From: Callaeas wilsoni
Lineage: Eukaryota; Chordata; Aves; Passeriformes; Callaeidae
DNA length: 64,000 nucleotides
Direction of reading: 5' to 3'
Assembly (NCBI GenBank): GCA_013398955.1
Contig: VWPU01004594.1
Coordinates: 1-64,000, forward strand
The position numbers were made by a program, and so were the translations under genes. Position 1 is the stretch's first letter. The number at the start of each line of letters is the position of its first letter. Positions 1 to 14,000 of this stretch are shown here, one piece after another. The notes under the pieces are model-generated. The model was not told where the DNA came from and searched no databases. It saw only the letters and a program-made list of their open reading frames with translations.

Positions 1-90
1 CAGCCGCGGCGGGCCCGGCAGCACCCCTCTGCCGGAGCGGCGCGGCTCGTGCCGGGAAGCGAGGACAGAGGGGAGCCTGGGACAAGGATG
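1..90. promoter_or_regulatory. CpG-rich edge, possible promoter of the neighbouring gene
   Basis: The first 90 bases are very GC- and CpG-rich, unlike the AT-richer sequence that follows. In mammals the neighbour beyond the WDR91 3' end is CYREN/TMEM140, so this may be the edge of a promoter island for that gene. This is inference from synteny. No coding sequence is recognisable here and the island is cut by the window edge. Confidence 0.35.
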
Positions 91-2012
91 GAGTAAAAGC
101 CCCTCTAGGAATACAGCATGCTCAGCATTGTTCTAGCAAAACAATATGTTCATTCCTTCCCTCCAGGCTTCTGGCCCAGTATCAATGTCGTGCTAATGCA
201 TCGTTTTGCATAGCCCAGCCTTGGTCTGGAGCACGTTTTTAATACTTTCTTTCCCTGTTTGGGGGGTTTTGTCCTGCTTTTAGCCCTACTTCTGAAGCAA
301 ACTTGAAAGTGGTCTCTCTCCAGAATCTCAACTGACCCTTTATGAGGGCTAGAAGATAACATCTGGAAGAAAGTAACATCCCTGACAGTGTTCAAGGCCA
401 GGTTCAATGGGGCTTTGGAATGCGTGCGCTAGTGGAAAGTGTCCGTGCCCATGGAGTTGGAACAAGAAGAGCTTTAGGTCCCTTTCAACCTAGACCATTC
501 TATAATTTTCTAATTCTAAATTCTAAAATACCTATGCAATGCAGTCAAGCCTGCAGAGCTTGAAATACAGCTGCAATCTTTCTTGGCCTTTTGAGAGGCC
601 ATCAAAGGCTCCCACTTGAGAGCTCTCTAAACTCTCAGACTAACCCTGGGAATTCTTGAAGCCAGTTCAAAGTCAGCACTGGATTTGACAAGACATTACC
701 TCAGACTGGCATGAAGAACAGCTGCACCATTAGTATCACATCCCACTGAGGTGGTAACCCTGTACTTAGATCAGGGGACCTGTTAATCTTGGAGACCCTT
801 GAAATGGAAGGGGGGGGTTATCAGATGAGTGTAGTCAGCAGGAGCAAGGTACTCCATGGAAAATAGGTACCTGTAGCATGAATATGCCTGTAGTGAGGAT
901 TTCAGTATCCAGCAGTGTTGCCCTTGAACAGCTGTCTGTGAGTATGGCTACCCCTACGGCTCATGAATGGCTGTTCATCTTCCAGCAGACAGTGTATGTT
1001 CTGCCAAGGAACAACAGTACCATGAACTCCCAGTACAGGCCAAGGACATAAGCAGCAGAAAGCTCTGTGGCAAAATGTAAGCAGATTAAATGTATCTGCT
1101 TAGTCCATTCAAAGATATGCAATACCTGAGCACAGCACTTGCCCTGATGTTGGGGGGCTTAGGGAGAGAGACAGCTCCAGTGACAGAGAGCCCTATATAG
1201 GGCCAGACTGGTCCTGGCCTCCCTCCTCCTATCCACCATCAGGTAGCTGCTAGGCATTATGTAGCTTCTGAACTCCAACACCAGTACTTGCAAGTCTGAC
1301 TCAGGATTTCTCTCTAGTTGGTAGCAGATACCTACAGCAAGGTAACATGATACATCAAACAAACACAGTTATTTTTGTTCCTGGATGTCTGGTTTGCCCT
1401 GGTGTGCAGGTATGGTGCTAGAAGAACCTGGTGAAAACACAAGGGCCTTTTTCGCATGCAGGAGACTTGGCACATCACTGCCCTCACCACCCTGCATGTT
1501 TTGCAGCAACTGCTGAACAAAGCATAGAGTTCAAATGCAAGGGAATATTTTCTTTTTATGGAAAAAAAACAAATAAAAACAAACTAACAAAATCATAACA
1601 ACAAATGTTATACCCAAAGAATACTCTGGTTTCTCATCAGCCTTTCCAGTTTGAGTCATCTTATGGTCATGCACTGTGCTGCCTCATGCTTGCTTCCTCC
1701 AGCCTCACCACCTTCTGAAGAACCCTGACGTGACCTCAGCCTTCTAGCCACGTGCTACTCAAGACTCCCTAACAGAGGGAAGTCTAGCTGACACAATGGA
1801 TTAGTGGAGACTTATTTTTCAGTGCTGCCACTGATCCAGTCCCATACTGGCATTCTGTTGCACAGTAGTTTGGCAAATGTATTTACCAAGAGGCAAAAGC
1901 TACAATGAGAAGAGGGACTTTGCTTTGCCTTCTCTCCCATGCAGTTTGTTCCTGTGAGTTAACACTGGTTTTGTCAAGTCTATTGCTCTTTCCCCCTTCA
2001 GTACTGTTCAGG
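91..2012. other. WDR91 3' flank / intergenic
   Basis: This stretch downstream of the WDR91 stop should hold the 3' UTR and then intergenic DNA. I find no clean AATAAA or ATTAAA on the minus strand. Only a weaker CATAAA variant is seen, near 1555-1560. One CR1 tail lies at about 372-515. The short open frames here show no recognisable protein. Confidence 0.5.
372..515 (+). mobile_element. CR1 LINE 3' end
   Basis: Plus-strand match to the familiar avian CR1 3' region: a block resembling 'gtgttcaaggccaggtt', a GGGGCTTTGG block, 'agtggaaagtgtccgtgccc', then the 'ggtccctttcaacc' terminus. The tail at about 500-530 is made of degenerate 'attcta'-type repeats, the usual CR1 3' microsatellite. It is 5'-truncated and carries no coding capacity. 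Confidence 0.85.
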
Positions 2013-5000
2013 TTAAGACTTTTGAGCCAGTAGGGTTGTTAATTTAATTTTCCCATCCATAGAAGCAGTGAGGCAGGTCCCGCAGTCCATGGCTGTGCTC
2101 CAATCCACTGTGACAACAGGAGCTCGGTGTCCTCCCAGGGAAAGGCAGCTTTCCAGAACCTTTTCCTCACCATTTAACTAAAAAGAAGGAAAGCATAATA
2201 TTTTAAAGAGGTAAATTTCTGCAGTGGGGGCAATGTACCAAACAAGACAAGCCAAAGCCTGATAGAGACTCCATATCTCTGCATGCATAAGTAAGCAGAA
2301 AATCAGAGATACTGAGATGTGTGTAGCACACACATGAAAGGAAGCTTCCAGACTCACTACAGAAGCACGTGTTCTCAAGCAGTTCAACTTCTGACATCAG
2401 CTGAACTGTGGTAATTGAACAAGGCAGGCTAAGAGCACGCACTGATGAGAAGCACATATGCCTAAGCTACAGCTCATGTTAGTTCAGCTACTCTGAGTGT
2501 CCCAGATGCAAAGTAAAAATTCCATATAATCTGCCTTGCAAGAGCATGGGCATGTGATCAGTAACACTTGTTACTGAAGCACAGAAATCTGGGCACTCGG
2601 AACCATTCAGCCTTACCCTTCGTTTAATTTCAGTACACAGTAAGGGAAGAGAATCAGGCTGGGTCTAACTTAGAACCAGCAGGCATACTGAAGATGAGCA
2701 CCAGTCAACAATCATACATTTTGCATTGAACTGGCATGCATCCATATATTAAAAAAGTAATTAAAACTTTGTCCTAGGCACTTGGCCACTAAAAACTGCC
2801 ACAGCTAAGCTTTAAGGAGCACACATACTCCAGCTACACACAGAGGACCCAGACACTTGCTATACACCACACACTGCTAAAATGCACACTGTGTGAAACT
2901 GAGCAGCAACTTCCAAAGAGCAAAGATGGGTAGGTGCTGCTTAAGAACCTCCAGTGTCTGCTGTTGCACCCCTGTTAATTAAAAAAAGCTTGTATGGATA
3001 CTTGAGTACTCCTCATCACTTCTCAGACTTACCTTAAAAATTACTCCCCCGGTAGAAGAACATGTCAACATGTAATTGCCCTCAGAGTCAAAAGCAAAAA
3101 GCCGTCCTCGTGGGAACTGGACTTGCTTGTAGCCACTGTACCCAGACAGAATAAAAGGACCTGTAGCTTCCCTGGGAAGGTCATACTCAGACACCTTCAA
3201 GCCACTTTTGTGGATATTCCACTGAATAAACTGGAATGAGAAAGAGATGACAAAATCCTACAATGAAATTAACTAGGGTGCAAGTAGAGTCGCCTTTTTT
3301 TGCTTTTAAGCCTAGTGAGTATTCCTCACAAACAGAAGATGGCATTTTGACATCTCTATCTAAGTGGCTATATTAATAAAATACAGGCTGCAAAGGCTGT
3401 AAGAGTGCCTTCTATCCAAGCAAAGATATGCCCTGCCTTCCACAAACACTACTGCCTATGTGTCCTTCCACACTGCATGCAGCATTCTGGTGAGAACTTA
3501 CTTAACTCTCCTCAGCCAAGGTCCCTCCCTGAGCCACATCTCTACTGCTGAAGACTGTGGAACTGCAGAAATTGAAGCATTCATTATAAACCAGGGAGCT
3601 GGTAATAAGGAGATTTATGCAAAGTGGTCAAGGATCAGCTTCCCTGTGAATCCCAGATCTCAAGTGTGGTGATCTCAGAGGCAGAGAAGGGTCATCCTCA
3701 CAGGGACTATCTAGGAAGGGGATGTCACTAACAGTAGGATTTGCACACAAGGTGCAAGACAGCTCCAACTATTAATACACTTTTCAGCCACTCTTTCTGC
3801 AGATTGCATGGAGCAGGGTGGTACTGCACACCTAGGATTACAGTTTGAAGCCCACAGATCATCCAGATTCTGAGTGTATTTTTACGACTGTCCCCACCAT
3901 ATGGAGAAGACTCCAGAAGTGATCTCTCTGTCAGTTGACCAACAGGAGCTCACCCATAGCCTACCTTGCCATCCTCGCCTATGCTGTAGACTGTGTTCTC
4001 ATCATAGCTGAACTCGACGGAGTAGACCTCCCCATCATGTGCCTTCCAGCTCATGGCGCACTCATGCTGCTGCATATCTGAGGGGAGAACCAGTACTGAA
4101 CATTCCTTGTACTCACACAGAGCTGAGGTGAAGAGAGGGAGGCCTTTTGTGTTCCTAAGGTCTCAGTGACAGCCCTCCAAACCAGCCTGGGGGAGCCCAA
4201 TCCAGTCCCAGCACCTCGCACCTGTACTGCTGCATATGGCTTTCACTTTGGCCACAAAACTCATCGTAACTACTCAAATTTACAGGGCTGCTCACATGCT
4301 CACCGTCAACTGCAGGCATTCTGCATCCCAGCACCACTGGCACTCCTCCTCCCCTTGTTATCCTGCCCATCCTCCCAGCTGCTGCAAGCCCTGTCCTCCC
4401 AAAGATGTGGGACTGCAGCCTCCACCTGTGCCAGAAGCAGATTCCCCATTCAAAGGTAAGAAGCCTGAACTGCCTTTATTGCAGGGACAGGCTGAGGAGG
4501 ACAAAAACCTGAGGAGCAGAAATTGCTCACAGAAGGAGGACTGATGTGAAGCCCTTGCATTTAAATAGAAGGTCTCACATTAATTGCTTTCCTCACGACT
4601 CAGCCTCAAGTGGTACTGCTACCTGGCACAGCACAAGACCACATGGCTTAAGGGCAAATTCACTCTCCTCTTCAGCAGGAGAGAAACAACAAATCCAGCA
4701 GCACTACCAGGGTCTCCAGCCAATGTCCTCCAGAAAAAGTCTATGTCAATTCATTCCTGAGAGCTCACGTGGAGATGACAGTTTCCACCTTGGTCTCCAA
4801 GCACATCCCACAGCTGCCTCCCTGCTAGGGGCAGCCAGCTGACGACTAGGGGCCACCTCACTGCTCAGTTTCACAGAATCATTTAAGTTAGAAAAGACCT
4901 CCAAGATAATCAAGCCCAACTGTTACTTCAACACTGCCAAGTGCACCACTAAACTATACCCCTAAGTGCTCCATCTATAACACCTTTTAAGTCCTTCCAG

Positions 5001-8000
5001 GGATGGTGACTTCAGCACTTTCCTGGGCCGCCTGCTCCAGTGCTTGATAATGCCTTTGGTGATGGAAGTTTCCCTAATATCCAATCTAAACCTCCCCTGA
5101 TGCAGCTTGAGGCTGTTTCCTCTTGTCCAATCCCTTGTTACTTGGGAGAAGAGACTGACCCCCACCTGGCTACAACCTCCTTTCAGGTAGTTGTAGAAAG
5201 CTGTAAGGTGTCTCCTCAGTCTCCTTTTCTCTAAGCTGAAGAACCCCAGCTGCTGCAGCCGCTCCTCAAGTGCTCCAGACCCTTCAGCAGCTTTGGTTTT
5301 GCTCTTTGGACACGCACCAGCCCCACAGTGTAGTCTTTCATGTAGTGAGGGGCCCAAAACTGAACATGCTGTTTGAGGTGCAACCTCAGCAGTGCCAGGT
5401 GCAGGAGGACAATCACTTCCCTCATCCTGCTGGCCACACTATTGATACAAGCCTGGATGCCAGTCGTGGCCACCTGGCCTCACAGCTGGCTATCAACCAA
5501 TACCCCAAGATCCTTTCCCACCATACCAAAGAGACGAACAATCCCATCTGCAGCCCCGGTGACCAGAAGGTTGCCATTGTGGTTGAAGGCTGTGCAGTTA
5601 ATAGCAATGGGCTCAGGCTCCAGGGAGAACTGCAGCTGGAAGGGAAAATCTGCATTAATGCTGAGAAATGAAGCTCGGGGTGCTGAAGAACTAAACTCCA
5701 CAGGAAGGAAGGAAGAAAGATGACATTTAGTAACAAGAACTCTGATTTGGAGCCCTACACCTCTAATGACTACAGACTTCAAAGTCTGGCAGCGGCATTT
5801 CACTGTGACACTAAACCAGCAATTCACCTCAGCCAAGCCACAGCTTCCTTGGCCATGGCCTCAAGGTTGCAAAACTAGCTTCTGGCAGGCATTAGCTTGA
5901 GTATGTTGCTTTCTCCTTCATGTCAGAGACAGCACTTCACTTAAAAACAGGGAAGGCAAGGGAAATAGCAGCAACAAAAACCCTTCAATATAGCTCAACT
6001 GGAGAAAGCCTGAGCAAAGCATCATTCAATCCACTTGGGATACTTCCAGTCACAAACTGTGCAGCCAGGATAGAAACAAGGCCATGGGCTATTCTGAAGA
6101 ATCCCTCTGAAAAACCCCAACACACCAATAAAACAAAAAAACTTCATCCAATCCAGCAGCTACTTACATTATTTATTTTTATCCTGAACGTGACAGAGGG
6201 GAAAGGAGGAAGGAGGAAAAAGAAGGGTGTTGAAAAGAAAGTCAGCACAATTTAGAAAGAGGGCTCCTACACATTGAAACAGAAGACACTCATTCTCAGC
6301 AAGCAGACTGAAAAAGGCAAGAAACCCAGCAAGTACCTGCTGTTTCATTGTCTTAGTGTCCCACAGTAGCAGCTTCCCAGGAACTTGGTTCATGCTTTTG
6401 CCCCCAGAGTTGATTACTGAGAAGTCAATGTGGGAGACGGGGCTCTGGGCTGCCGCAGAGCAGACAAAGGAGGCACCACTTGGGCTGCAGGCAAGCGAGA
6501 GGATCCTGAAACACAGGCACATGGTCTGAATCACCTCTCTCCTGCAGGTGCCTCAAGCAAAACACTCACCTACAAGTTCTCCCATTAAGACCCCACAAGA
6601 CAGGGTGCACTGTAAAGGAGGGCAGGATTCATGTGCTTGGTTTCTGAGTGTCTCCCATTTAACTGAGCAGTTTTACACTGATCAGGCAGGGACTGCCCTC
6701 TAGATGAAAGCTGGATAGTCCTGCAGTTGCAGGAAAGCAGCAGGAACATTGAGATGTTCACTATTAAAACCAACACCATTTATTTATATTTATATACAAA
6801 AATCAGTATTCCAGACTTACCTGGGCATATCTTCATCAATGCTGATTTCACAGAGATTCTTCTTTGCTTCTGTGTCATAAAGACGAACCGTCCCGACCCC
6901 ACTGCCAAGCAATAGCTTGAAACCAGCAAGGAAGTAGATGGAAAGAGTGTGAGTGAGCAGTACAATGATGCTGTCCAACAACCACCAAGACTTAGTAATT
7001 TTTTTTTCTGTTTATGCATTCAGACTAAATATTACTCCATTATGGTACATCCTGTCTTCCTGTGCAATCACACTGAGTAGGACTACCCCAAAGCCACAGA
7101 AGTCAGAGTAAAAACTCTGCTTTCCAGTGAGAAAAAGATCTAATAGGCATCAAGGTGGCATAAACACCACTTTCTAGATCACAGCTCAACACTATAGGAT
7201 GCAAAACATGTATGGTGTCTCAGTATCTAGGGGTCCAAAAAAAGAGTAGCTTAAGATTGTTAAGTGTGCTAAAGAGCAAATCAAGCAGAAGCCAACTCCT
7301 TTCACCCATGAGAGGATGAAATCATGCAGAAGAGCTCACACATGCTTTATCAGTGGTGCTACAATTTCAATTAAAATTTAAATCATGGAGAGATGCATTA
7401 TAAAAGAAAATTGAGCAAGCCAGATCTTTGTCACTTCAGTGCCTAATTTGCTGGTGAATCCCACATGTATTTCAGAATAAAGAATCTTTCTATTAGCAAG
7501 AAGGAAATAAATTCCACAAATCAGAAGAAACGTCATCACAACAAAGTACAACAACTGCATCAACAACTTGCTTTCTAAAAGCAAAAGAAGAGACAAGCTG
7601 TAGCACCAGCTCTTCACAGGTGGCATTTTGGGCTTAGCAAGCCACACACTGTCGGTGCCAAAATGCGAAAAATACTGCCTCATTTGCAGGCCAGCCTTCT
7701 CACACAGCCCTGTATCTGCCAAGGGAGGGCATGAAACACTAGCAACAGTTCTAGGACTCAGAAGAATGCATATAATTTAAGGCTCCTCTCTAGTAATAGA
7801 ACTAGAGAAAAAGGGATATAGGAAACATTTAAACTGCCATGTTATTTAAACAAGCTCCAAGCTCCTTATGCACACACAAACCCTCAGCTCTTAAGACACC
7901 AGTCTAAAACTGGCCATGGAGCATTTTTCACACCTGCACAAGTACGATGCCACCCCCACAACCCTGTTTTCCCTTCTCTGCTGCTGGCTCAGGGTATGAG

Positions 8001-11000
8001 CAAAACTCCACAGCTCTCTGCTGCAGGCATCCCACAGGCTGTTGTACTCGGTTGCCTCTGCCTGTCTTTACAAGTTGCTGCATGACCTGTGTGAAGACAG
8101 GCATCTCTCAACAGCACTACTTCTGTCCTGCAGCTGTACCCACACTGCAGCTTGGGAATTCCTGTTTCAGGGCAAGTGGTGGTGAACTCCTTGCTCAATA
8201 CAAAGTGTACACTCCCCACTCTAGTTCTTCTTAGACCCTAGAGGCTTTGGTTCCCTGTGTCCCACTAAAAGTGGAAACTAACCGCTGCCCCAATCTTATC
8301 CACAGTGCAGCTGTCTAGAAGTGAACATGCAACACATAGCAACACAGCCCCAAATCATCTGCTGCGCTTCCACACGCAGACTACTCACCAGCCGATCACG
8401 CTTGGTGGCCCATTCCAAGGACAGCAATGGAGATTTGGAAATGGATGAAGCTTTAGTTTGCATCATGGGGTTAAAAGACCAGACTTTGATGACCCCATCC
8501 ACATCCAGGCTGGCCACCCTCCGTCCAGAACAATCAACCCTGTGTGTAGAATGAAACTGATGGGATATTTTTCTCCCTCAAGTTCTTAGATGCAACCCAC
8601 TAATCCTTCCTTTCCCGGCCACACACCAGCTCCTTCTGCAGGAATCAGAACTTCTTTGCACCACTTCCTGCTCACTTCACAGTAACTGGCACAATGAAGT
8701 ACACTAAGCTCCACATGTAAAGCATAATGCCCTTAAGCAATACTATCCTGCTTTCCAAGGGAGTTTCTTCCTGGCTAGTATTGCCAATCACAAAAATCTC
8801 TGTCCATTCTCACTGCACAAGCTACATGCTATTTTCAGTCACACCGACTTGACTGCCCTGACAACTTAAGAGTACATGTCCAATATGCTGGACAGAACAG
8901 AGGCTCGGAGAAAGAGGCTGGACACAGCCGATCCTTCTGCAGAGGCTTCTACAAGGAGCCCTCTTCTGCCAGTGCATTACCTGCAGTACATGATGGAAGA
9001 ATGGTGCTCCCCATACTCCTCCTGGCTCAGGACGATGAAAGGCTGTTCCTGCCGAACCCCCACAGCCTCTGCGCTGCTGCCAGGCATTTTGGTTGAAGTC
9101 TCTGTTTGCTCAGCATGCAGCTCTGAGCATGGTTCTGCCTCAGCTATGCTAGTATCTGTTTTCTTCTCAGCACTTTGGCCCTGAAGGAAGAAATCCTGTG
9201 TGAAATACAAGGAAGCAGCTCCATATCAAGCTCCTCAGCTACCCCAGCCTGCTGGGAGAAAAAAAAAAAAAAAGGAAGCTGCAACAAAACAGAAGCATTG
9301 TCAGCCCAACACTCCTTCTGCCAGGGACCTTTCTGAGCACAAAGACCATGTGTTGCACGATTGCACTATTTAATATGACCTGCTTAGTTGCTGAGTCTCT
9401 CATATCCCCCTCCATGTGCCCAGCTATATGCTTTCCTGTAAGAATTAAAAGAACCACAACATTTCTAGCATACCTTAGCCAATATCAGAGGCCTATTTAC
9501 ATGCCATTAGAGCACAGATTCACAAGTAAATCAACATATATCAAGGCATTATTGCATTCAGCAATGTAAGTTAAGTCTGTATAATATGCAGTTTGGCAAA
9601 CCTGCACAAAAACTTGGATCTCAAGCCCCAGTGGATAGATTATCTTCATCTCCCAGAGATTTAGATTGTGCACACTGGAGCCACCACTGCAGCCAACTGA
9701 CTGATGACAACAGTAGAGCTGACGCATGAGTCCAAAAGCTTAAATCCCAATTTGACAGGGCAGACAGAACAAATGGAGTTTTAGGAGGTGACAGTATCTG
9801 GATGAGACAAGATCTGCACTGCAGAAATATCTGGAAGCAGCTTAGTCGTCCCTTGCCACCAGAGGTTGAACAAGAAACAGATATAGCATATAAGGCGGTA
9901 AATCATCAGCTAGAATTCTTTTGATAAACTATCCTCTGAAAATTAAGTGTCCCAAAATGGTATTGGCATTGATGGTTTTGAATTCCTGTTCTGTAACACA
10001 TGCTTGCCTAATTTACAGTAGCTTCACATCAGGACCAATGGATCGAACATGGCATAATCAAATCATCTAAAATCACAGAGCTGGAAAAGATTGGGAAATA
10101 AATCCAATAATTATTCTGCTATTTAACGTGGGGAGGTAACAACCAGTGAATGACACTCATGTGAAAGAAACAGTGTCACCTTTCAGTTTCTTTTTTGCTC
10201 ACATGCTTTGAGTACAAGAGGAGGTTAAAGAGTATCAAGCTTCCTGAAGAGGACAAGAACCCATCTTTACACAGCCCAAAAATCACTGGCTTAACCTGGA
10301 ACATCATAGAAAAAGGAAGTAAAAAAATCTTACTGGGAAATCGGGATTTGCAATTTTCCAACCAATGCTGAAAGTGTTTTAGATGAACCATGAAGAAAAA
10401 AGTTCTCTCAGGGCCTTGAATGCTGAGCAATAGAATAACATCTCTTTCACCAGAGCTCCCACACACAGAGCAGCCACACATTGGCCAACGGGCAACAGTC
10501 CCTCAGCACTGTTTCTCCACAAGGCACAATATCTCATACAGACAAAATAACAATGTCTGAGATGCACAAAATAACAATGTCTGAGATGCTACCTGTGCTC
10601 CGGTTTGTTTGACAACATGGCTGCTGAAAGCCAGACAACACAAAGGTGAACAGAAGTAGTCTGCTCACCTTCAGCAGTTAAAATCCAGGACATAGTTTTA
10701 TTATTTCACTAGATTTTAAAGCAGGACACATCCTCAGGCAAAACTGCAACAATAAAGTGCAAAAAACTCCAAAAAGCAAATATTGCTAGGAAAGCAACTT
10801 CCACTCCTATCCAGGAAAATTTTCTATCAGTTTTCATTGTCCCACACAGACCCTGCATAAATCAGCATAAGAACCTACAGGAAGAAAACTCACTTTGCCT
10901 GGATGAGTGAGCCAAATTCATTGCCACTGAGGAATGGGTATTTTAACAAGGTATTTGAACACAACCGTTAAAAGTGAATGAAACCTTAAAGATGCCTCAG

Positions 11001-14000
11001 AACCAGGCTGTTGAAAAACATGGAGACAAAAGACAACTCTTCTTCCATTTGAAATGCCAATACTGATTACCCTCCAGGGACACAGAAATAAACCAAGCGT
11101 AGGAGTTGATTAAGTACAGACATTAACCTTTGGTACACTTATTTCTGACTAGCAATTCCAAAGCTGAAAAGAAACACTTGCACTCGTTTTACCAAATAGT
11201 TTTACATAAAATACAAGCCTTCTGCTTCCCAGCCTTGCAGTGCTCACCAGTACCTGGAAGGTCCCTTTCGACAACAGTTCCTTCCTTTCTTTCCCATGCT
11301 CTTGCAAGCGCTTCTGCCGCTGCTGCAGGGAACTGGACTCGCCTGCCACTAAACCACTGAAGTGGCTCTTCCCGTCCTTACAGCTCACTGTTCCTTCTTT
11401 TCCTTTGGCACTCTGGAAGGCAGAGAAGTGACTGGGCAAAGTTATGCTTGTAGTAGGCTGCAGAAAAAAGAGCAGAAGAAGCAGTAAAGCAACCAAGCAC
11501 CTGCAAGGGCTCCACAAGCTCTTAGAAAACAGTAGCTGTTCTTGTGCTGCATTCAGGCCCAGCATAAATTTGCAAGGCGGGAAAGGACATTTAATTTTTC
11601 AGGTGGAAGCAAAAGCTTGGAGCAGTGCCATGCTGCAAGTTAACTCCTTGGAGACTGAGCAACTTTCAGTTGAGAATTACCTGGTGATTTGTTGGTTCTT
11701 TCTTCCCTAGCAGCATACTGCCAGTCTGCATTGGAGAAGCCCCACTTGAATGGGTTGGTCTGGAAGGGCCTTTTTTACTTTGGGAGAGAAAAGAAGACAG
11801 AAAGCCTCCCCGGGACTGAAGAGAATGTGCTGTACTCCTCTGATTGCAGGTCATATCACTAATGAAAAAAACAAAACACCACTAAATAGAGTACGAAAGT
11901 CTAGCGAGGCAACCTGATCAAAGACCACCCAGTTAAGTGAAGTGGCAGCTGTTTGAACCACTGGAAGACAGATGTTCATTTCCAAGCCAGTGCACCACTA
12001 TGCATTAAAAAACTACTTGAAAATATCCTGTTAATGCCCGGAGCAGGTAATTACAATTACTGTAACCACAAGCTCATTTCTCAGAGATGCCCCTGAGACA
12101 GTGAGCTCAAACTGTTGCTGAATACTTGTAGGGCCACCTAAAACTCCTTCCACTCTATCTGGTTTGTTTAGAAAGACCCTAATGGAAAGGCAGGGGAATT
12201 CAGATTTCTGTAGAACTTATTCAGATGGGATTCCCAATTCAAAGCATAAAACAGACCTACTCTGAGAGACATTCAGCATCCAATGTTTCACTGAACACCC
12301 TGTGATAATCAGCAAGTTATGTTCAACAACTTTACAGCACAGGCCCTCACTATCTCAAAATCCAGACCCAAAGAAAATAAGAGAGGTATGGCCCATTTCT
12401 ATGATTATAAACACCTACCTCCCTTCTCAGTCCACAATGCCAAGAGCAGCAGCTGCTTCCCAGAACATAACTGTCTGACCTCACTCTGCTACAGCTTCCT
12501 CTGAGAGCAGAGTGGCAGCAAGGGAAAGTGGAATACAATAACCTTCACTGTCTCTATCCGCTCTTCAGGGATGGAACTGTTCTACCAAAGCTGAGCTTTG
12601 AGTTAAGCAGAGACATGAAAATAAGCAACCAGAACTGGCCCCCAAACTAAGAGACAAGTTGCAAACACAAGAAACGCCACTTCTTAGGCAAGCTTTTCTA
12701 ATTCAAATGGACAAAAATAAATGGAGGAATAAATTACCCCATTCCTCATGTCACACTAGTCCATACATGCAGATAGCATCAGGGCTTTCCACATAGTTAA
12801 AAAAAACATATCACAAACTAAACTCTGTAGCCTCTCCTGTGCAAAGACTGCAGAGCAGTTATCAAGACAGTTCAACAGCCACTTAAGTCTGTTTAATCAG
12901 ACAACTTTTAGATTAAAACATTTTGTGTGTAGTACCTGCTACAACCTTTATCTGTCAGTGGCAACAGGATAGTTTAATCATTCCTACTCCTATCCCAATA
13001 CAAATGAAAGAAGTACATGACAAACTCGAAGCCACAGGGTTATTTGTAACTTGTAGCTGAGCTATGTATGCTTTCAGATCCTTTCAAAGCAAGAGAAAAC
13101 AAAAAGCCTCAGTAATGCAGTGAATCCAAACACAGACTTGCTTTACCCAACACTGACTGGAGTAAAAAAATAATTAAAGAAGCTGTATCACTGTGTATGT
13201 TGCCTAATTTCCAGAGATAGGCATACAATAGATGCAGCCATAAAACACACTTTCAACTGCATCAAGTTCATGGGGAATTCTGTGCATAACTGAGTCTCAC
13301 AGAAGAGAAGCTTCTTTTCCCTTGACCTTGCAAAAGCAAGAAAACATCCCTGTGTAACAGGAATCCCTTTGGGTCACAGCATCTACAAAACAACACAGAG
13401 GACTCACCTATGGCACTGCAGGCACTCAAGTAAATTGGAATCAAGAGACAATCCACTTCATTTGAGCAATACTGCAGGGTACTGCACTGCTACCAGTGCC
13501 CTAGATGGCCAAAACAGCTTGGTGCAATGCTGAGAGCAGAGCAGAATCACTTCCATGTATGCTTGGCCTCTCACTGATTTGCAAGAACCTCCCAAAGGAT
13601 GAGAGAGACACCTGTCATGAATGCCATTAAACCTACTCAGGTCACCATAATCTGTGCCTGGATGTCTTTCTGCACTGACTCCCAGGGTAGGGAACAAGGA
13701 AATGTCCCTCCAGGAACCTCCCTGACCTAACAAAAGCAGCAGAGCCTGTCCCCAGCTCTTCTCCTGCAGGCACTCACAGTTCAGAGTCCCCTAGTCGATC
13801 CATGTTGGCCACATATGCAGGCAACTTGTGATGCATAACTGTTTGTTCCACCTCCAGTTCCTCTTTCTTCATGCGGGAGGATTCAGCCTGCAGAGCAAAC
13901 AGCTACGACAGAAGAAAAGAGCCAAGTAAACACAAGGTCACTGAGATTCACCTCCTTCCCACTCACTGAAGTTGTTTACTTCTTTTATTTCAACAGCCCT

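Noticed and set aside
4962..5473. Minus-strand open frames of 80-131 codons resembling reverse-transcriptase fragments
   Set aside because: They are decayed CR1 ORF2 remnants with frame breaks, not a gene.
10068..10130. Possible very old CR1 tail
   Set aside because: Only a loose resemblance to the CR1 terminus, too diverged to support by eye.
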